Shown here one piece after another: positions 1 through 12,021 of a stretch of 64,000 bases of DNA. The stretch lies in contig NW_024882190.1 in assembly GCF_019059575.1 (NCBI RefSeq), forward strand, positions 124,001 through 188,000. Reading direction: 5' to 3'. Origin of the DNA: Amphibalanus amphitrite (lineage: Eukaryota; Arthropoda; Thecostraca; Balanomorpha; Balanidae). The notes beneath the pieces were generated by a model. The model did not search any database, was not told the DNA's origin, and saw nothing but the letters and a program-made list of their open reading frames with translations. The position numbers and the translations under genes were made by a program. Every line of letters begins with the position of its first letter. The stretch's first letter is position 1.

Positions 1-1754
1 GCGACACCCTGCACGTGCGCACGTGCAGCCTGGGTCCCAATTGACTTGTGCACGGCACTCTATTCGCCGGTCTCTAGCGGTGTACCGAATTAAATCTGAA
101 TCGGCCCAGCCGTTTCCAAGATCTGGAAGCGACCCCTACACGTGCGCACGTGCAGCTGCACCCCAACCGTGGCACATGAAAATATCTATTCGCCGGTTTC
201 TAGCGATGTACCAACTTTGAACTCAATCAGCCCATTCAATTTCAAGATCTGGGAGCGACCCCTGCACGTGCGCACGTGCAGCTGCAATCCAACCGTGACA
301 CATGCAAATACATACTCACTGACTTGTGCACGGCAACCTTCTAATCGGTCTCTAGAAGTGTACCGAATTTGAGTGCAATCGGCCCAGCCGTTCTTGAGAT
401 CTGGAAGCGTCAGCCTGCACGTGCGCACGTGCCAAATGGGTCCCATCTGAGTTGTGCACGGCACCCTACTCGCCGATCCCTAACGGTGTGCCAACTTTGA
501 TCACAATCGGCCCAGCCGTTCTCGAGATCTGGAAGCGTCACCCTGCCCGTGCGCACGTGCAGCTGCACCCCAACCGTGACACACGGAAATGTATTGCCCG
601 GCGGTTGCCTACATCCATGCCAAGGATCAGCGCAATCGGCAAAATAACTACAGAGTTATTACACTTGCTACCGAACTGACACCTCTTCGCTTTGCACGTG
701 GCACGTGCATTAGGGGTCACCCATACGCATCGAGAATAGCACACTACGTGTAAGAATGGAAGAGGCTATCCCACACAAAAGACGGCGAGTGAATCGGTCA
801 AGCAGTTGTGGAGATATAAGCTTAGCAAAGGCGCACCCACAACGGCCGACTGCCAATAATAAGCAATAATCAGTGTCGCGTCCGCACATGGGAGGTGTCC
901 CCTTCACCTGTTCGTATACTCAATGTGGTTGGGTTCAAGTCACAGTCGAGCCCTGCTTTTTTACAACTTTTCTTGAAAACGGCACACCGTGCAGTGACGT
1001 GCTATACATCGTTGGAAAGAGCATCGAAAGTCGTATATTATATCAACTTTTCACCTATATATATTACTAACGATAAAAGTTATAGAGGAATAAAGACGCA
1101 CCCATTGACTTTCCATGTTAAAAATTTTCATTTTCAAACGAACTTTATTAGAAAAAACGATTTCTGCCAGCTTAACGAAGCATACCAGCATGTACTATGC
1201 TCCTTTCTCTACAAGATATAAGAGTTTGGGCGAAATCTATCTCTAAAATTTTTTACAAAGATCGAATGAAAATGTCTCTGCAAAGTCTCGACATCGCCGT
1301 CCATTGACTTAACATGGGACACAGCAAAATTCCAACTTTGACCTCGTGCAAAGACACGTTCCGAGATTCTGAGGGGTATACAGCGCACACTGGCGTGTAC
1401 CCAAACGTGTTTGCCATAAAATGCTGGGAAGAAAACCACCTCTTCCTTGGCTCGTTTTTCCGCTATTGGCGATCGCGCAAAAAGTGTCCAAAACCCCGTT
1501 CACTTAACATGGGGAAAATGGAATCGCACGTGCCACGCGCAAAAGACTTCTTAGCGAGTAGCGACCGGTGCCATCAGGTAGATCGCCTCCGGGAGCCCAT
1601 ACCATGAACTTTTTACGAAGATTGTACATTTCGTCTAGGCCCCACCCAAAATGTCTCGATTCGCTGCCAGACTTGCAAAACATAGCCCGGAGAAGGACCG
1701 CTCCGGTTGTTTTTCAATAGAAAAACACAATTCTAACGAATAGTGTTTGTCTTT

Positions 1755-1822
1755 TCAAACAACCTGCGGTTACCAGCATCTGCGATGCTGGGCTCCGCAT
1801 CGCGGGACCGCAGGTTGTTTGA
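1755..1822. repeat. Hairpin with 16 bp stem
   Basis: TCAAACAACCTGCGGT (1755-1770) is perfectly complementary to ACCGCAGGTTGTTTGA (1807-1822). The loop contains a second hairpin, CCAGCATC-tgc-GATGCTGG (1773-1791). A shortened version of the outer hairpin lies at 4183-4230, and an arm without its partner at about 3813-3828. It may be the end of an inserted element or a cruciform involved in the duplications. Confidence 0.75.
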
Positions 1823-3458
1823 GCAAGCACCTCTGTAACGCCGCAAAAACGCCACCCGCCAAACGAGAGGATATGAGCCTTGCACGTGCAGACCGGAGTG
1901 GGTGTGCTAAAAACTGACGTGCACGGCACCCTATTCGCCCGTCTAGAGCGGTGTGAAAAATTTGGGTGCAATCGGCCCGGCCGTTTTCGAGATCTTGAAG
2001 CGGCACCCTGCACGTGCGCACGTGCAGGCTGGGTCCCAACTGACTTGTGCACGGCACTCTATTCGCCGGTCTCTAGCGGTGTACCAAATTTAATCGCATT
2101 CGGCCCAGCCGTTTCCAAGATCTGGAAACGACCCCTACACGTGCGCACGTGCAGTTGTACCCCAACCGTGGCACATGAAAATCCATACTTACTGACTTGT
2201 GCACGGCACCCTACTAACCAGTCTCTAGTGGTATGCCAAATTTGAGCACAGTCGGTCCAGCCGTTCTTGAGATTTGGAAGCGTCAGCCTGCACGTGCGCA
2301 CGTGCAAACTGGGTCCCATCTGACTTGTGCACGGCACCCTACTCGCCGATCCCTAACGGTGTGCCAAGTTTGATCACAATTGGCCCAGCCGTTCTCGAGA
2401 TCTGGAAGCGTCACCCTGCCCGTGCGCACGTGCAGCGGCACCCCAACCGTGACACATGGAAATGCATTGCACGGCGGGTGCCTACATCCATGCCAAATAT
2501 CAGTGCAATCGGCAAACTAACTACAGAGTTATTAGACTTGTTACCGAACTGACACCTCTTCGTTTTGCACGTGGCACGTGCATTAGGGGTCACCCATACG
2601 TATCGAGGGTAGCACACTACGTGTGAGAAAGGAAGAAGCTATCCCACACAAAAGACCGCAAGTGAATCGGTCAAGTGGTTGTGGAGATATAAGCTTTGCA
2701 AAGGCGCCCCCAGTGCGGCCGACTGCTAATAATTAGCAATATTCAGCGTCGCGTCCGCACATGGGAGGTGTCCCCTTCACCTGTTCGTATACTCTAATGT
2801 GGTTGGGTTCAAGTCACAGTCGAGCCCTGATTTTTTACAGCTTTTCTTAAAAACGGCACATCGTGCAGTGACGTTCTATGCACCAGTGGAAAGAGCATCA
2901 GAAGTTGTATATTATATTAACTTTTCACCTATATGTCTTACTAAAGATAAAAGTTATAGAGGAATAAAAACGCTCCCATTGACTTTCCATGTTAAAAATT
3001 TTCATTTTCCAACGAACTTTATTAGAAAAAAAACGATTTCTGCCAGCTTAACGAAGCATACCAGCATGTACTACGCTCTTTCCTGTACAAGCTATAAGAG
3101 TTTGGGCAAATTCTATCTCTAAAATTTTGTACAATGAACGAATGAAAATGTTTCTGCAAAGTCTCGGCATCGCCGTCCATTGACTTAACATGGGACACAG
3201 CAAAATTCCAACTTTGACCTTGTGCATAGAGGTGTTGCGAGATTCTGGCGGGTATACGGCGCACACGGGCGTGTACCGGAACGTGTTTGCCATAAAATGC
3301 TGGGAAGAAACCCACCTCTTCCTTGGCTCGTTTTCCCGCCATTGGCGATCGCGCAAAAAGTGTCCAAAACCCCGTTGACTTAACATGGGGAAAAGAATTC
3401 GCACGTGCCACGTGCCACGAGATTCTGGCGGGTATACGGCGCACACGAGCGTGTACCT

Positions 3459-4200
3459 GAACGTGTTTGCCATAAAATGCTGGGAAGAAAACCACCTCCT
3501 TCTTGGCTCGTTTTCCCGCTATTAGCGATCGCGCAAAAAGTGTCCAAAACCCCATTGACTTAACATGGGCGAAAATGGAATCGCACGTGCCACGCGCAAA
3601 AGACTTCTTAGCGAGTAGCGACCGGTGCCATCAGGTAGATCGCCTACGGGAGCCCATACACTGAACTTTTTACGAAGATTGTACATTTCGTCTAGGCCCC
3701 GCTCAAGTTGCCCCAATTCGCGGCCAGACTTGCAAAACATAGCCCGGACAACGACCGCTCCGGTTGTTTTTCAATAGAAAAACACAATTCTAACGAATAG
3801 TGTTTGTCTTTTCAAACAACCTGCGGTTAGAACGTGTTTGCCATAAAATGCTGGGAAGAAAACCACCTCCTTCTTGGCTCGTTTTCCCGCTATTAGCGAT
3901 CGCGCAAAAAGTGTCCAAAACCCCATTGACTTAACATGGGCGAAAATGGAATCGCACGTGCCACGCGCAAAAGACTTCTTAGCGAGTAGCGACCGGTGCC
4001 ATCAGGTAGATCGCCTACGGGAGCCCATACACTGAACTTTTTACGAAGATTGTACATTTCGTCTAGGCCCCGCTCAAGTTGCCCCAATTCGCGGCCAGAC
4101 TTGCAAAACATAGCCCGGACAACGACCGCTCCGGTTGTTTTTCAATAGAAAAACACAATTCTAACGAATAGTGTTTGTCTTTTCAAACAACCTGCGGTTA
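3459..4200. repeat. Apparently exact 371 bp tandem duplication
   Basis: Positions 3459-3829 and 3830-4200 read as the same 371 bp, including an identical 72-codon chance frame on the minus strand. The junction falls at the sequence CTGCGGTTA, one arm of an inverted repeat that is complete at 4183-4230. This points to a very recent duplication, or an assembly artefact. Confidence 0.85.
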
Positions 4201-4364
4201 CTCCGCATCGCGGGACCGCAGGTTGTTTGAGCAAGCACCTCTGTGAACGCAGCAAAAACGCCCGCCGCCAAACGAGAGGAAGAGCATTGCACGTGCAGAC
4301 CGGGGTGGGTGTGCTACAAACTGACGTGCACGGCACCCTATTCGCCGGTCTATAGCGGTGTGCC

Positions 4365-4899
4365 AAATTTGAGTCAAGTCAGGTCAGGTCAACCGGTAGG
4401 GGTCGTGACGGGCATTCGTAGTACCTGTCATCCGCCTCTGACAGCTTCGTAACATGTTACGAAGGCACCAAAACTACTTCGTAAACTTTCAAATGGTTGC
4501 TAAATTCGAATTCAGCTCCAAAAACTAGTCTAGATACATGTAAAACTCGAAAAAGTGAACCGAGGTCACCAAAGGTGAGTGACCTGAACTGACCTTCAGA
4601 TGACCTTGACACACACCCTAATAGACACCCCCTAGGAAGCAGCATCATATCACATGTTTGGACGTTTGAAACCACGAAAAGCTTGCAAACGCGCGGCTAA
4701 TGCGAGCCGACATAGGACGCAGAATCGCGATTCCGGCCAAATATGGTCTCGGAAAAGAGGTCACAGGTCAAAGGTCATTTGGGTCAGGGTCATGAAATTT
4801 TGAGGGTAGGTTTAAAATTGACCAATGCGAGGGTACTAAAAGTTTCGTCGCGATCGGCCGCTTTTTACGCGAGTTATTCGCGAAAAACCCTGGGGGGTG
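4365..4899 (+). repeat. Dispersed AGGTCA-rich repeat, interrupted by the LTR element
   Basis: This segment, from the TCAGGTCAGGTCA motif to the LTR edge, is a diverged copy of the repeat at about 54060-54720 (shared: CAGCTCCAAAA, the T-rich TTTTTACGCGA..TTATTC block and the ACGAAAA block). It is the left flank of the retrotransposon. No gene seen. Confidence 0.6.
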
Positions 4900-5810
4900 T
4901 GTAGCGGGATTTCGCGGCGTTGCGGGGCTAACCGGGCGGTCGCTTCTCAGCAGGTGGGCTGGCTCGAGTGGGGGTGTTAAAATCGGCCTAGTGGGTGCGC
5001 TTCTACTCGTAAAAGCCCTTCTCGGTTCAGCCCCTCGCGAACTCGTCCCGACTCTGTCTTTGCATTCTCCGGGGCGATCAATCATCGGAAACACATAGGC
5101 CAGGGTTAGGGAATGGGAGATAATGATAAATGATAATCAATTACCCTCGATCATATTGGTATAGAAAATCAACTCTATTTAACAAAAAGTCCCACTCTCA
5201 AACAACAGCGCCTTTCCTAGCTGAGGGCTATCTCCCACCGGATATACACAACAATCATACTTCCACTCGTGCATCCCTTCTCACTTCTGTCATACGTCCA
5301 GTTATACCTCATAATTATCAGAGTTAGCCGTCTCCGATCCCTCCCTCTTTGCCTAACTTCCCCCGGTGGTGCTAAGGCGTGCGCAAGTCATTATTGAGTC
5401 ATTGGCCTTAAATTTCATTAACCGTTATCCCTTCATAACCACAATGCTCCGTACATCAGACAAACGCTTCATAATGCTCACGCTACACGAATAGAATATA
5501 CGAACCACCACAGATTTCGGCACTCCGCCCTTGAATTACGCGACTTATAGCGGGTCCAAGACCATGCCGAACTACCTACACACAAATAATAAACACACAC
5601 GCACGCAGGTTGTTGAGCGAACAATGGACTTACAGCATGGGCCGGTAAACCTTTGCAACAACGTACGCAGCCCTTGTCTTACTGCCACTCACGCGTGGAC
5701 CTACCTTCTGCTGCCAGTGGTCAGTCAGCATCTCTAACACACTCCAGCCCACGGTTCCGGAGCTAGAGCTCGCAGGGCACTCAGTAGCCCGGGCTTTCCG
5801 CGGCGGACGT

Positions 5811-6465
5811 ATCTAAAATTTGAAAGCCGGGTTGGGTAACTAAAGTCCGTCCGTGATACTAATGACCGCATCTCGCACCAGCCATAGTTCAGGGTTTCCG
5901 GGCCAACCCGGCGACCTAAAAAAAGGTTAGCTCTCGTCGGCTAACTACAAAGACGACACGCGTCTTCCACGCACGCAGGTCCACTCGGGGATATCCTGCA
6001 CTCAACACACATCGTCGACTACCAGCACATAGGCGTCCAAAGCCCTATCTATCCGTGGCTGGTAGTTAAGCTGTCGTCACAGACCTATTCGAAAGGACCA
6101 GAGCATGGCCGGAGCTACTCGACTGACTGCGGGTGGCCAGCACCGTCTGACTGCGATCACCCGACTCGAATGCTCGGTATCTAATGTTCACCCCCGTCTT
6201 GCGGCATTATACGTTCCTTCGCGGGGCATTACTCTTCCGGCGGCATACGATTCCCTCGCTAAGACGCCCGGGGTCCTAACCACCTCCGAAACTATCTATG
6301 TCGCTCTTCAAATGACGTCCCGCGCCGACCACTTGAGGGACCGATAGCGGGCCTACCTATCTTTTTGAAACCGGGCTGGGTAACTAAGGTCCATCCGTGA
6401 TACTGATGACCGCATCTCGCTCCAGTCATAGTTCAGGGCTTCCGGGCCAGCCCGGCAGCCTAAAA
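5811..6465. repeat. Diverged direct repeat with hairpin ends, left LTR
   Basis: Blocks 5811-5919 and 6357-6465 are ~110 bp diverged copies of each other. Each is bounded by complementary ends (CCGGGTTGG...CCAACCCGG in the first, CCGGGCTGG...CCAGCCCGG in the second). The stems keep pairing although their bases changed, which looks like compensatory change. The same pair lies at about 12933-13042 and 13480-13588 in the right LTR. Confidence 0.65.
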
Positions 6466-7067
6466 TCTGCCCAGCCTCCGAGGCTGTTAATCCGAGACGG
6501 AACACCGTCATCTCGCGGCGGCCCACCCGCCGATACACATCCCAGGCGACGGCCCACGTGACCTTAATTATCACCCAGGCCTACCCTGGGCCGGAACAAT
6601 CGGGCCACTGGTCCCGTGTCCCGCTAGCCAGAGGTTAGACAGACTACAGCCCGTCGTCCCCTCCGAGCCAGGACACGAGGCTGACCGGGTAACATTTCTT
6701 GAAACCCTCCTCGGCGGTCTGTGCCCGACTCGCCTTCATCCTCACGTTTAATTTCGCGACTTATTGCACGCATCCAGGGCTTACTCAATCGAGGCCTTAT
6801 ATCTAGTGGGGTCTGTCCGAGTTTAGCGCCATTCGGGAAACCCGATTTTTCTATTTGTACAGTCCGCGTCTCTACTCGCGTCTCATCTCCCTCCTAACCC
6901 ATGGCCGCGTCGGTGGATTCTCCACGCACAGGGGCGTGACGTGCATCATCTATCTCCCCGGTTCCATCCCTTGCAGTGTCCATGTAGAATAAAATTACAT
7001 ATATTTCGTGTGCAACAAGGTCTAGTGTGTTGCTTGTGTGCGGACCGTTGGTAAATTGATTAGTGGA

Positions 7068-8105
7068 GTGCCAGGAAATCCGCTGGCGAGGGCATTTGGG
7101 AGTCAACCGGAGGAGCTCCAGTATCGGTTGGGCTAGGGAGGTCATGTATGTGTTGTGTATAATCGCTATCGTTTGGACCGTGGGATAATTCGGGGAGGAT
7201 GGAGTGCCAGGAAATCCACTGGCAAGGGCACTTAGGAGTCAACCGGAGAAGCTCCAGTATCGGTTAGGTCAGGGAGGTCCTGTGTGTATTGTGTGTAATC
7301 GCTATTATTTGGACCGTGGGATAATTTGGGGAGGATGGAGTGCCAGGAAATCCACTGGCAAGGGCACTTAGGAGTCAACCGGAGAAGCTCCAGTATCGGC
7401 TAGGCTAGGGAGGTCCGGTGTGTGTTGTGTGTAATCGCTATTGTTGGACCGTGGGATAATTTGGGGAGGATGGAGTGCCAGGAAATCCACTGGCAAGGGC
7501 ACTTAGGAGTCAACCGGAGAAGCTCCAGTATCGGTTAGGCTAGGGAGGTCCTGTGTATGTTGTGTGTAATCGCTATTGTTTGGACCGTGGGATAATTTGG
7601 GGAGGATGGAGTGCCAGGAAATCCACTGGCAAGGGCACTTAGGAGTCAACCGGAGAAGCTCCAGTATCGGTTAGGCTAGGGAGGTCGTGTGTGTGTTGTG
7701 TGTAATCGCTATTGTTTGGACCGTGGGATAATTTGGGGAGGATGGAGTGCCAGGAAATCCACTGGCAAGGGCACTTAGGAGTCAACCGGAGAAGCTCCAG
7801 TATCGGTTAGGTCAGGGAGGTCCTGTGTGTATTGTGTGTAATCGCTATTGTTTGGACTGTGGGATAATTTGGGGAGGATGGAGTGCCAGGAAATCCACTG
7901 GCAAGGGCACTTAGGAGTCAACCGGAGAAGCTCCAGTATCGGTTAGGCTAGGGAGGTCCTGTGTATGTTGTGTGTAATCGCTATTGTTTGGACCGTGGGA
8001 TAATTTGGGGAGGATGGAGTGCCAGGAAATCCACTGGCAAGGGCACTTAGGAGTCAACCGGAGAAGCTCCAGTATCGGCTAGGCTAGGGAGGTCCTGTGT
8101 GTGTT
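7068..8105. repeat. 136 bp tandem array inside left LTR (8 units)
   Basis: Units start at 7068, 7204, 7340, 7475, 7611, 7747, 7883 and 8019 (period 135-136). Each contains the inverted repeat TGCCAGGAAATCCACTGGCA and the palindrome GGAGAAGCTCC. Units differ by a few bases; the third lacks one T before GGACCGTGGG. LTR-internal tandem arrays often carry promoter or packaging signals, but no function can be read here. Confidence 0.9.
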
Positions 8106-9697
8106 CTGTGCTCCCCGTATAATCCCTGTGTGCACTGTGTAAAATCAAACAGATAAAGAAAACTGATCGTTGTAAATTGCTCTGGCCAGACACCTTGGAA
8201 ATGACCTCTTTCCCGACTGTGGGTTGGCATATGGCCTTTTATGCTCCATCCTCCGATCCCTGCCCTTCAGCACTATACTCACACTCGTATTTCAATATTT
8301 ACAAGTCCCATTTATTTACATACTCCGACGCAACACCTTAAATTCCCTTACACGTCAAATTTAAAAGAAACATTCTGGGCCCAGGCCGCCCATCAACTGA
8401 GCCCCACAAGCCGCGCGGTGCGGTACACAGTCGCCCGTCCCTTTCCAGACTCCCCACGGTGTATAATCCCCTCCGTCCGCCTTAATCACCACGGGGCGCC
8501 GGACGAGGGTCCACGTCGGCACGCGTCTCGCGCCACGCGCACAGTTACATAGTTTACCGAAATCGAATTGTGAACTTAAGCTACCTAGACTGAAAGTCCC
8601 AAGAATAAATTTAACTACCTAAACTGAATGGCCTAAAACATTGCAGACGACACCTAAAAAGGGGAATATAATGTGGCTCACATAGCAGTAACGAGGGGGG
8701 GGGGTTACTTGAAGGATTTTAGGGACTAGGTGCGCACCCGTGTTCACCGCGTGACCTTACTTGAGATGGAGTCGCTGACATGATGGTCGTGTCCGTCCAG
8801 CGCCCGGCCCGGCGGCCAGAGCCGCCGCCGGCGCCGTGATGCCAGCCGCTGGTGTCTCGTGGGCTGTCCGCGATGTCAGACGAGAGACGTGGGCCGAGAG
8901 TGCCACCGGCGCGGGATGCGTCGTCCGAGAGAGCGAGGACCAGAGAGCGTTCCAGTTCCGTTTCATCAACTTATACTTTTGATGACGTCATACTTCAGAG
9001 GGCCGGGCAGCATCTCCTTGTCCAATCTTCGTCCTCCATTCTCAGAAAGTGCGTTTGGCTCCGCCTTCAAACGTTCGTGATTTGCTGAAGTTCGGCACCC
9101 CCGGCCATGCAGTCGCACCCTTTCACGTGGCGATCGGGTGGAATTCGCCGCCGGCGCTCACGGCGCCTGAGGTGCCAGGTGGCGGGCCTGGCCCTCCGCT
9201 CCCCCTTGTTTTGAAGTCAGCTCCGGCCAGATGTCCTATATTTTGTCGTTGGCGACCGAGTTCCATTTCATCCTGTTTTCGTACAAACCGGGTCGGTCCC
9301 CGCTCCCCTTTCTTGTTTTGGTTCAAATCAGGGCCGGTCTGCACTCCCCTCTCCTTGTTCTCTGGCGGGGTGCCGAGCGTGGGACAGAGTCTTGTTTTCC
9401 AAAGGCTAAACTGATTAATGGCTCGAGGCTGGCAGAATGGCGCGTTTCGGTATGCTATTTGTTGGCTTCAGATCCGGGTTCTCATGAAGTGGGGTGGTCA
9501 TCTATAGAGGACCCCTGTTTGTCAGAGCCTACTGCGCCGTCTGTGTGGACGGCAGCTGGGACGGAGAGAGGGTATCACAGCCGATTTAGCCGGCTGACCG
9601 TGTCTGTGCGGCGCTCGCAGATGGCCGTGTTTCAGCTTGTGGCACAGCTTGCAGTTCAGCATGAAAGATGAAAAAAATGTAACGCATCTGCGTTACA

Positions 9698-9714
9698 TTT
9701 TCAGACCTCTTTTT
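9698..9714 (-). other. Polypurine tract of the LTR element
   Basis: On the minus strand this reads AAAAAGAGGTCTGAAAA and directly abuts the 3' LTR start TGTAACGC. Position and purine content fit a plus-strand priming site; it contains two pyrimidines. Confidence 0.6.
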
Positions 9715-11998
9715 ATAGTCGCGCCCCGCGACTAAACGTTTGAGAGCCCGCTTCTGCCGTGCTATTTGGTGCCGTTTCGTCGTGTTTCTTGGTGACTTCT
9801 GTGACGAGGGCGGGTGGCCGTCTTCTAAAGGATTGGTAGCTAATTCAACAGGAGTGTTCGGTTGGGGAGGATGGCATAATACGAGCTTGGATGATTGGGA
9901 CAAAAGGAGTGCGGGTTTTTGTGTCATTGCACAGTATTTCAGGCCATCCTTACATTTCCAGAATTAAAAACATTCACGTACTATCCCGTAATACACCACC
10001 AACTACACATCAAATTATTTGCGCGCAAAACAATGGAAATTGAATGAAACCATTGAAATAATTAACACATGACAATACAAAAAAATAACATTGGTACATT
10101 TGGTCACTATAATTCGATCAAATTAGCGATAACATACCGGTGCAGATTGTGGTATGCCAAAGAAGTGAGCCCGGCACCTGATGGTGGCTCCATGAGCCAC
10201 GACAGCTCCGGTCCGGGATGGCCGCGATGACGGACTGGCGGTCGTCCGCGATTTGGTCTCGAACCGGCCGGCTGCTGCTGTAGTCGTGTCCCAGTTCCGG
10301 ATTTCCCCAGTCTCGTAGTTGTAGTCGTAGTCCTCGCCGACCATCGATGTCGTACGCAGCTGCCCTGGTGAGCTGTCAGGGCTGGCTATGATCGGCCCAG
10401 AACTCGTCGTCTGTGGCTGAGCCTGGGTTGAACGTGGCTTCCAAGCTGTTTCTGCTGGTCTGGTGGCCGCAGAGGCTGCGCTCTGGTGTAGACTGCCGAT
10501 GATGGTTTGGCTGTCACATCTGGCGGCAGGTGTGGTTCCACTGCAGCCTGCTCCATGATTACTTGGCTGTGACGTTGAGAACATCGCTCCGGCCTGCTGC
10601 AGATCACATGATCGGTCTCGAAGTTTGGGAAATGGGAGCCACCTGCAATTGATGAACGGCGGATCACCGCCTGCCAGTGCGGCGGGCGGTCCAGAAATCG
10701 GCCCGCAGACTGACCCGGTCCATTACAGCTGTCCATTTTGGTTGAAACAGGCAGCATTGAAGTGTCCCTGAATGGTCGTGTCTAATGATGCTTCATGGTT
10801 GTAGTTGTCGTCACCATTACTCCGGTTGCCGTCTGATTTTGTCGTCACAGACGTGCGATGTAACTGCTGACAACATTGTAGTTTTGGTTCTATTCGTGTC
10901 TCCTTCTCCTTCTTCCGGTCTTCTGTTGTTATTTATTTCCGGCGTTGCCTTCATTTTGAGTTCCATTGGGCACTGGCTGTCAGGCAGTCGCTGTTGATGA
11001 CTACCTTTTTTCTGTTCTTTTGTCGGCGTCTCTTCTTCTCTGTGCTGCACGTTTGCTCTTCCAAATGGCTTCGTGATGTTACAGTTCTTCAATCATTTGC
11101 ATTTTACTCTTCTCAGCTGTCGTTTCCTTTCTGTGATTGCATGTATCCATTGCCATTTAGTATCAACGTCGTTTCCATCGGTATACTACTTCAATGTCTT
11201 CTTTCTCGCCGTCACTCGGCTGTGTGTTGTCCTTCTTGTTCTTATCGCAATTCAGCTTTCCATACTGCTTCTAAAACGTGCCTCAATCATTTACAATCTG
11301 CGCTGTCACCTTCATTTCAGTATGCTGCGTCCTATTGGTGACTTTTGCCTTCTTCAATCCTGATTTTCATTTCAGCACATTCAATTTCTTCATAGCGTCG
11401 TGCTCAGTCGTATTTTTAGTACGTTCATTGGGTTCGGCAACATACATGACTGCCTGTTCTGTAACGGGGGTTTCCGTCACGGAGAACGGCTCGTGGACGG
11501 TTGCCGGTCTCCTGTCAGTTCTCTCCAGAGGCGGGTCAGTCCACGGGTCACACATAGGTCACTGCACCTTTTTGGTATAGGATGGGTACAATCTCTTAAA
11601 AATTGGGTTAAAAATGGCATCCTCGGTGTGATTACTCTAACTTTGGATCACGGGATTTCACTCAAGGTTAGGGTTCGCTAGATGTGAGCCACATAATTTT
11701 AGTTAGCGATACCTGTAGCCGAAAAAAATATACCAAGCCCGCTCGCCCGTCACTTAAAATTGATCCTCGATTTACCCTTATCACTTCATGATATACACCC
11801 TCCAGCAATCCACGCTTTCTGATTTCAATCAAATCAATTTAACCCGAGTAACGCTGCACTGAGTGACCAGCTCCCACTGCATCTAGCTCAGACATAATAC
11901 GTTTTCTCACTCACGCTCGCATTTCCTCTGAAATTTTAGCTTTGGGTTCGGCAATGCACGTCCGTCCACCGACTTCATGATTCCTTTGATTGATCCTA

Positions 11999-12017
11999 CC
12001 CCACGTTGGGTGCGCCA
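11999..12017 (-). other. Primer-binding site of the LTR element
   Basis: On the minus strand, four bases after the 5' LTR end, the sequence is TGGCGCACCCAACGTGGGG. It starts with TGG, the complement of a tRNA 3' CCA, and resembles the TGGCGCCCAACGTGGGG type found in animal LTR elements. It fixes the orientation of the element. I do not assign a specific tRNA. Confidence 0.75.
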
Positions 12018-12021
12018 AATC

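Larger units (their letters stand above)
1..4360. repeat. Nested tandem/segmental repeat block (CACGTGCGCACGTG family)
   Basis: A ~125-155 bp degenerate unit recurs, each with the palindromic core CACGTGCGCACGTG (near 12, 139, 264, 418, 547, 2010, 2138, 2290, 2425) followed by GTGCACGGCACCCTA and GAGATCTGGAAGCG motifs. The whole stretch from the left edge to about 1720 is repeated from about 1990 to 3780, giving a ~1.9-2.0 kb higher-order duplication. Further duplications sit inside it (about 3240/3420 and 3459/3830). The many short open frames here shift between copies and lack conserved protein features, so I call no gene. It resembles satellite or repeat-expansion DNA; the class is unknown. 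Confidence 0.8.
4900..9697 (-). repeat. 3' LTR (left copy), 4798 bp
   Basis: Left member of the LTR pair; in minus-strand orientation it is the 3' LTR. The plus-strand right end is a 20 bp near-perfect palindrome, TGTAACGCATCTGCGTTACA (9678-9697). Inside are a duplicated hairpin block (5811-5919 and 6357-6465) and an eight-unit 136 bp tandem array (7068-8105). Open frames inside are short and occur identically in both LTRs only because the LTRs are copies; none resembles a known protein. Confidence 0.85.
9698..12021 (-). other. Interior of the LTR element, no recognisable gag/pol
   Basis: This 2324 bp lies between the LTRs. The longest minus-strand frame is 153 codons (10584 to 10123), rich in Ser, Thr, Pro and Ala, with an acidic Tyr-rich patch (GEDYDYNYETGE). 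A 123-codon frame overlaps it in another register (10757 to 10386). I recognise neither; they could be a decayed gag or chance frames. There is no aspartic protease DTG, no reverse-transcriptase YxDD and no integrase zinc-binding motif. Confidence 0.7.

Noticed and set aside
7068-8105. Regularly spaced repeats that might suggest a CRISPR array
   Set aside because: Units are contiguous 136 bp tandem copies with no unique spacers, lie inside an LTR and are in a eukaryotic genome.
8241-8552. 103-codon frame in the LTR, repeated at 15365-15676
   Set aside because: It is present twice only because the LTRs are copies; composition and lack of any family resemblance suggest a chance frame.
10123-10757. 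Overlapping minus-strand frames as retroviral-type gag
   Set aside because: No zinc knuckle, capsid motif or recognisable similarity; kept only as a remark.
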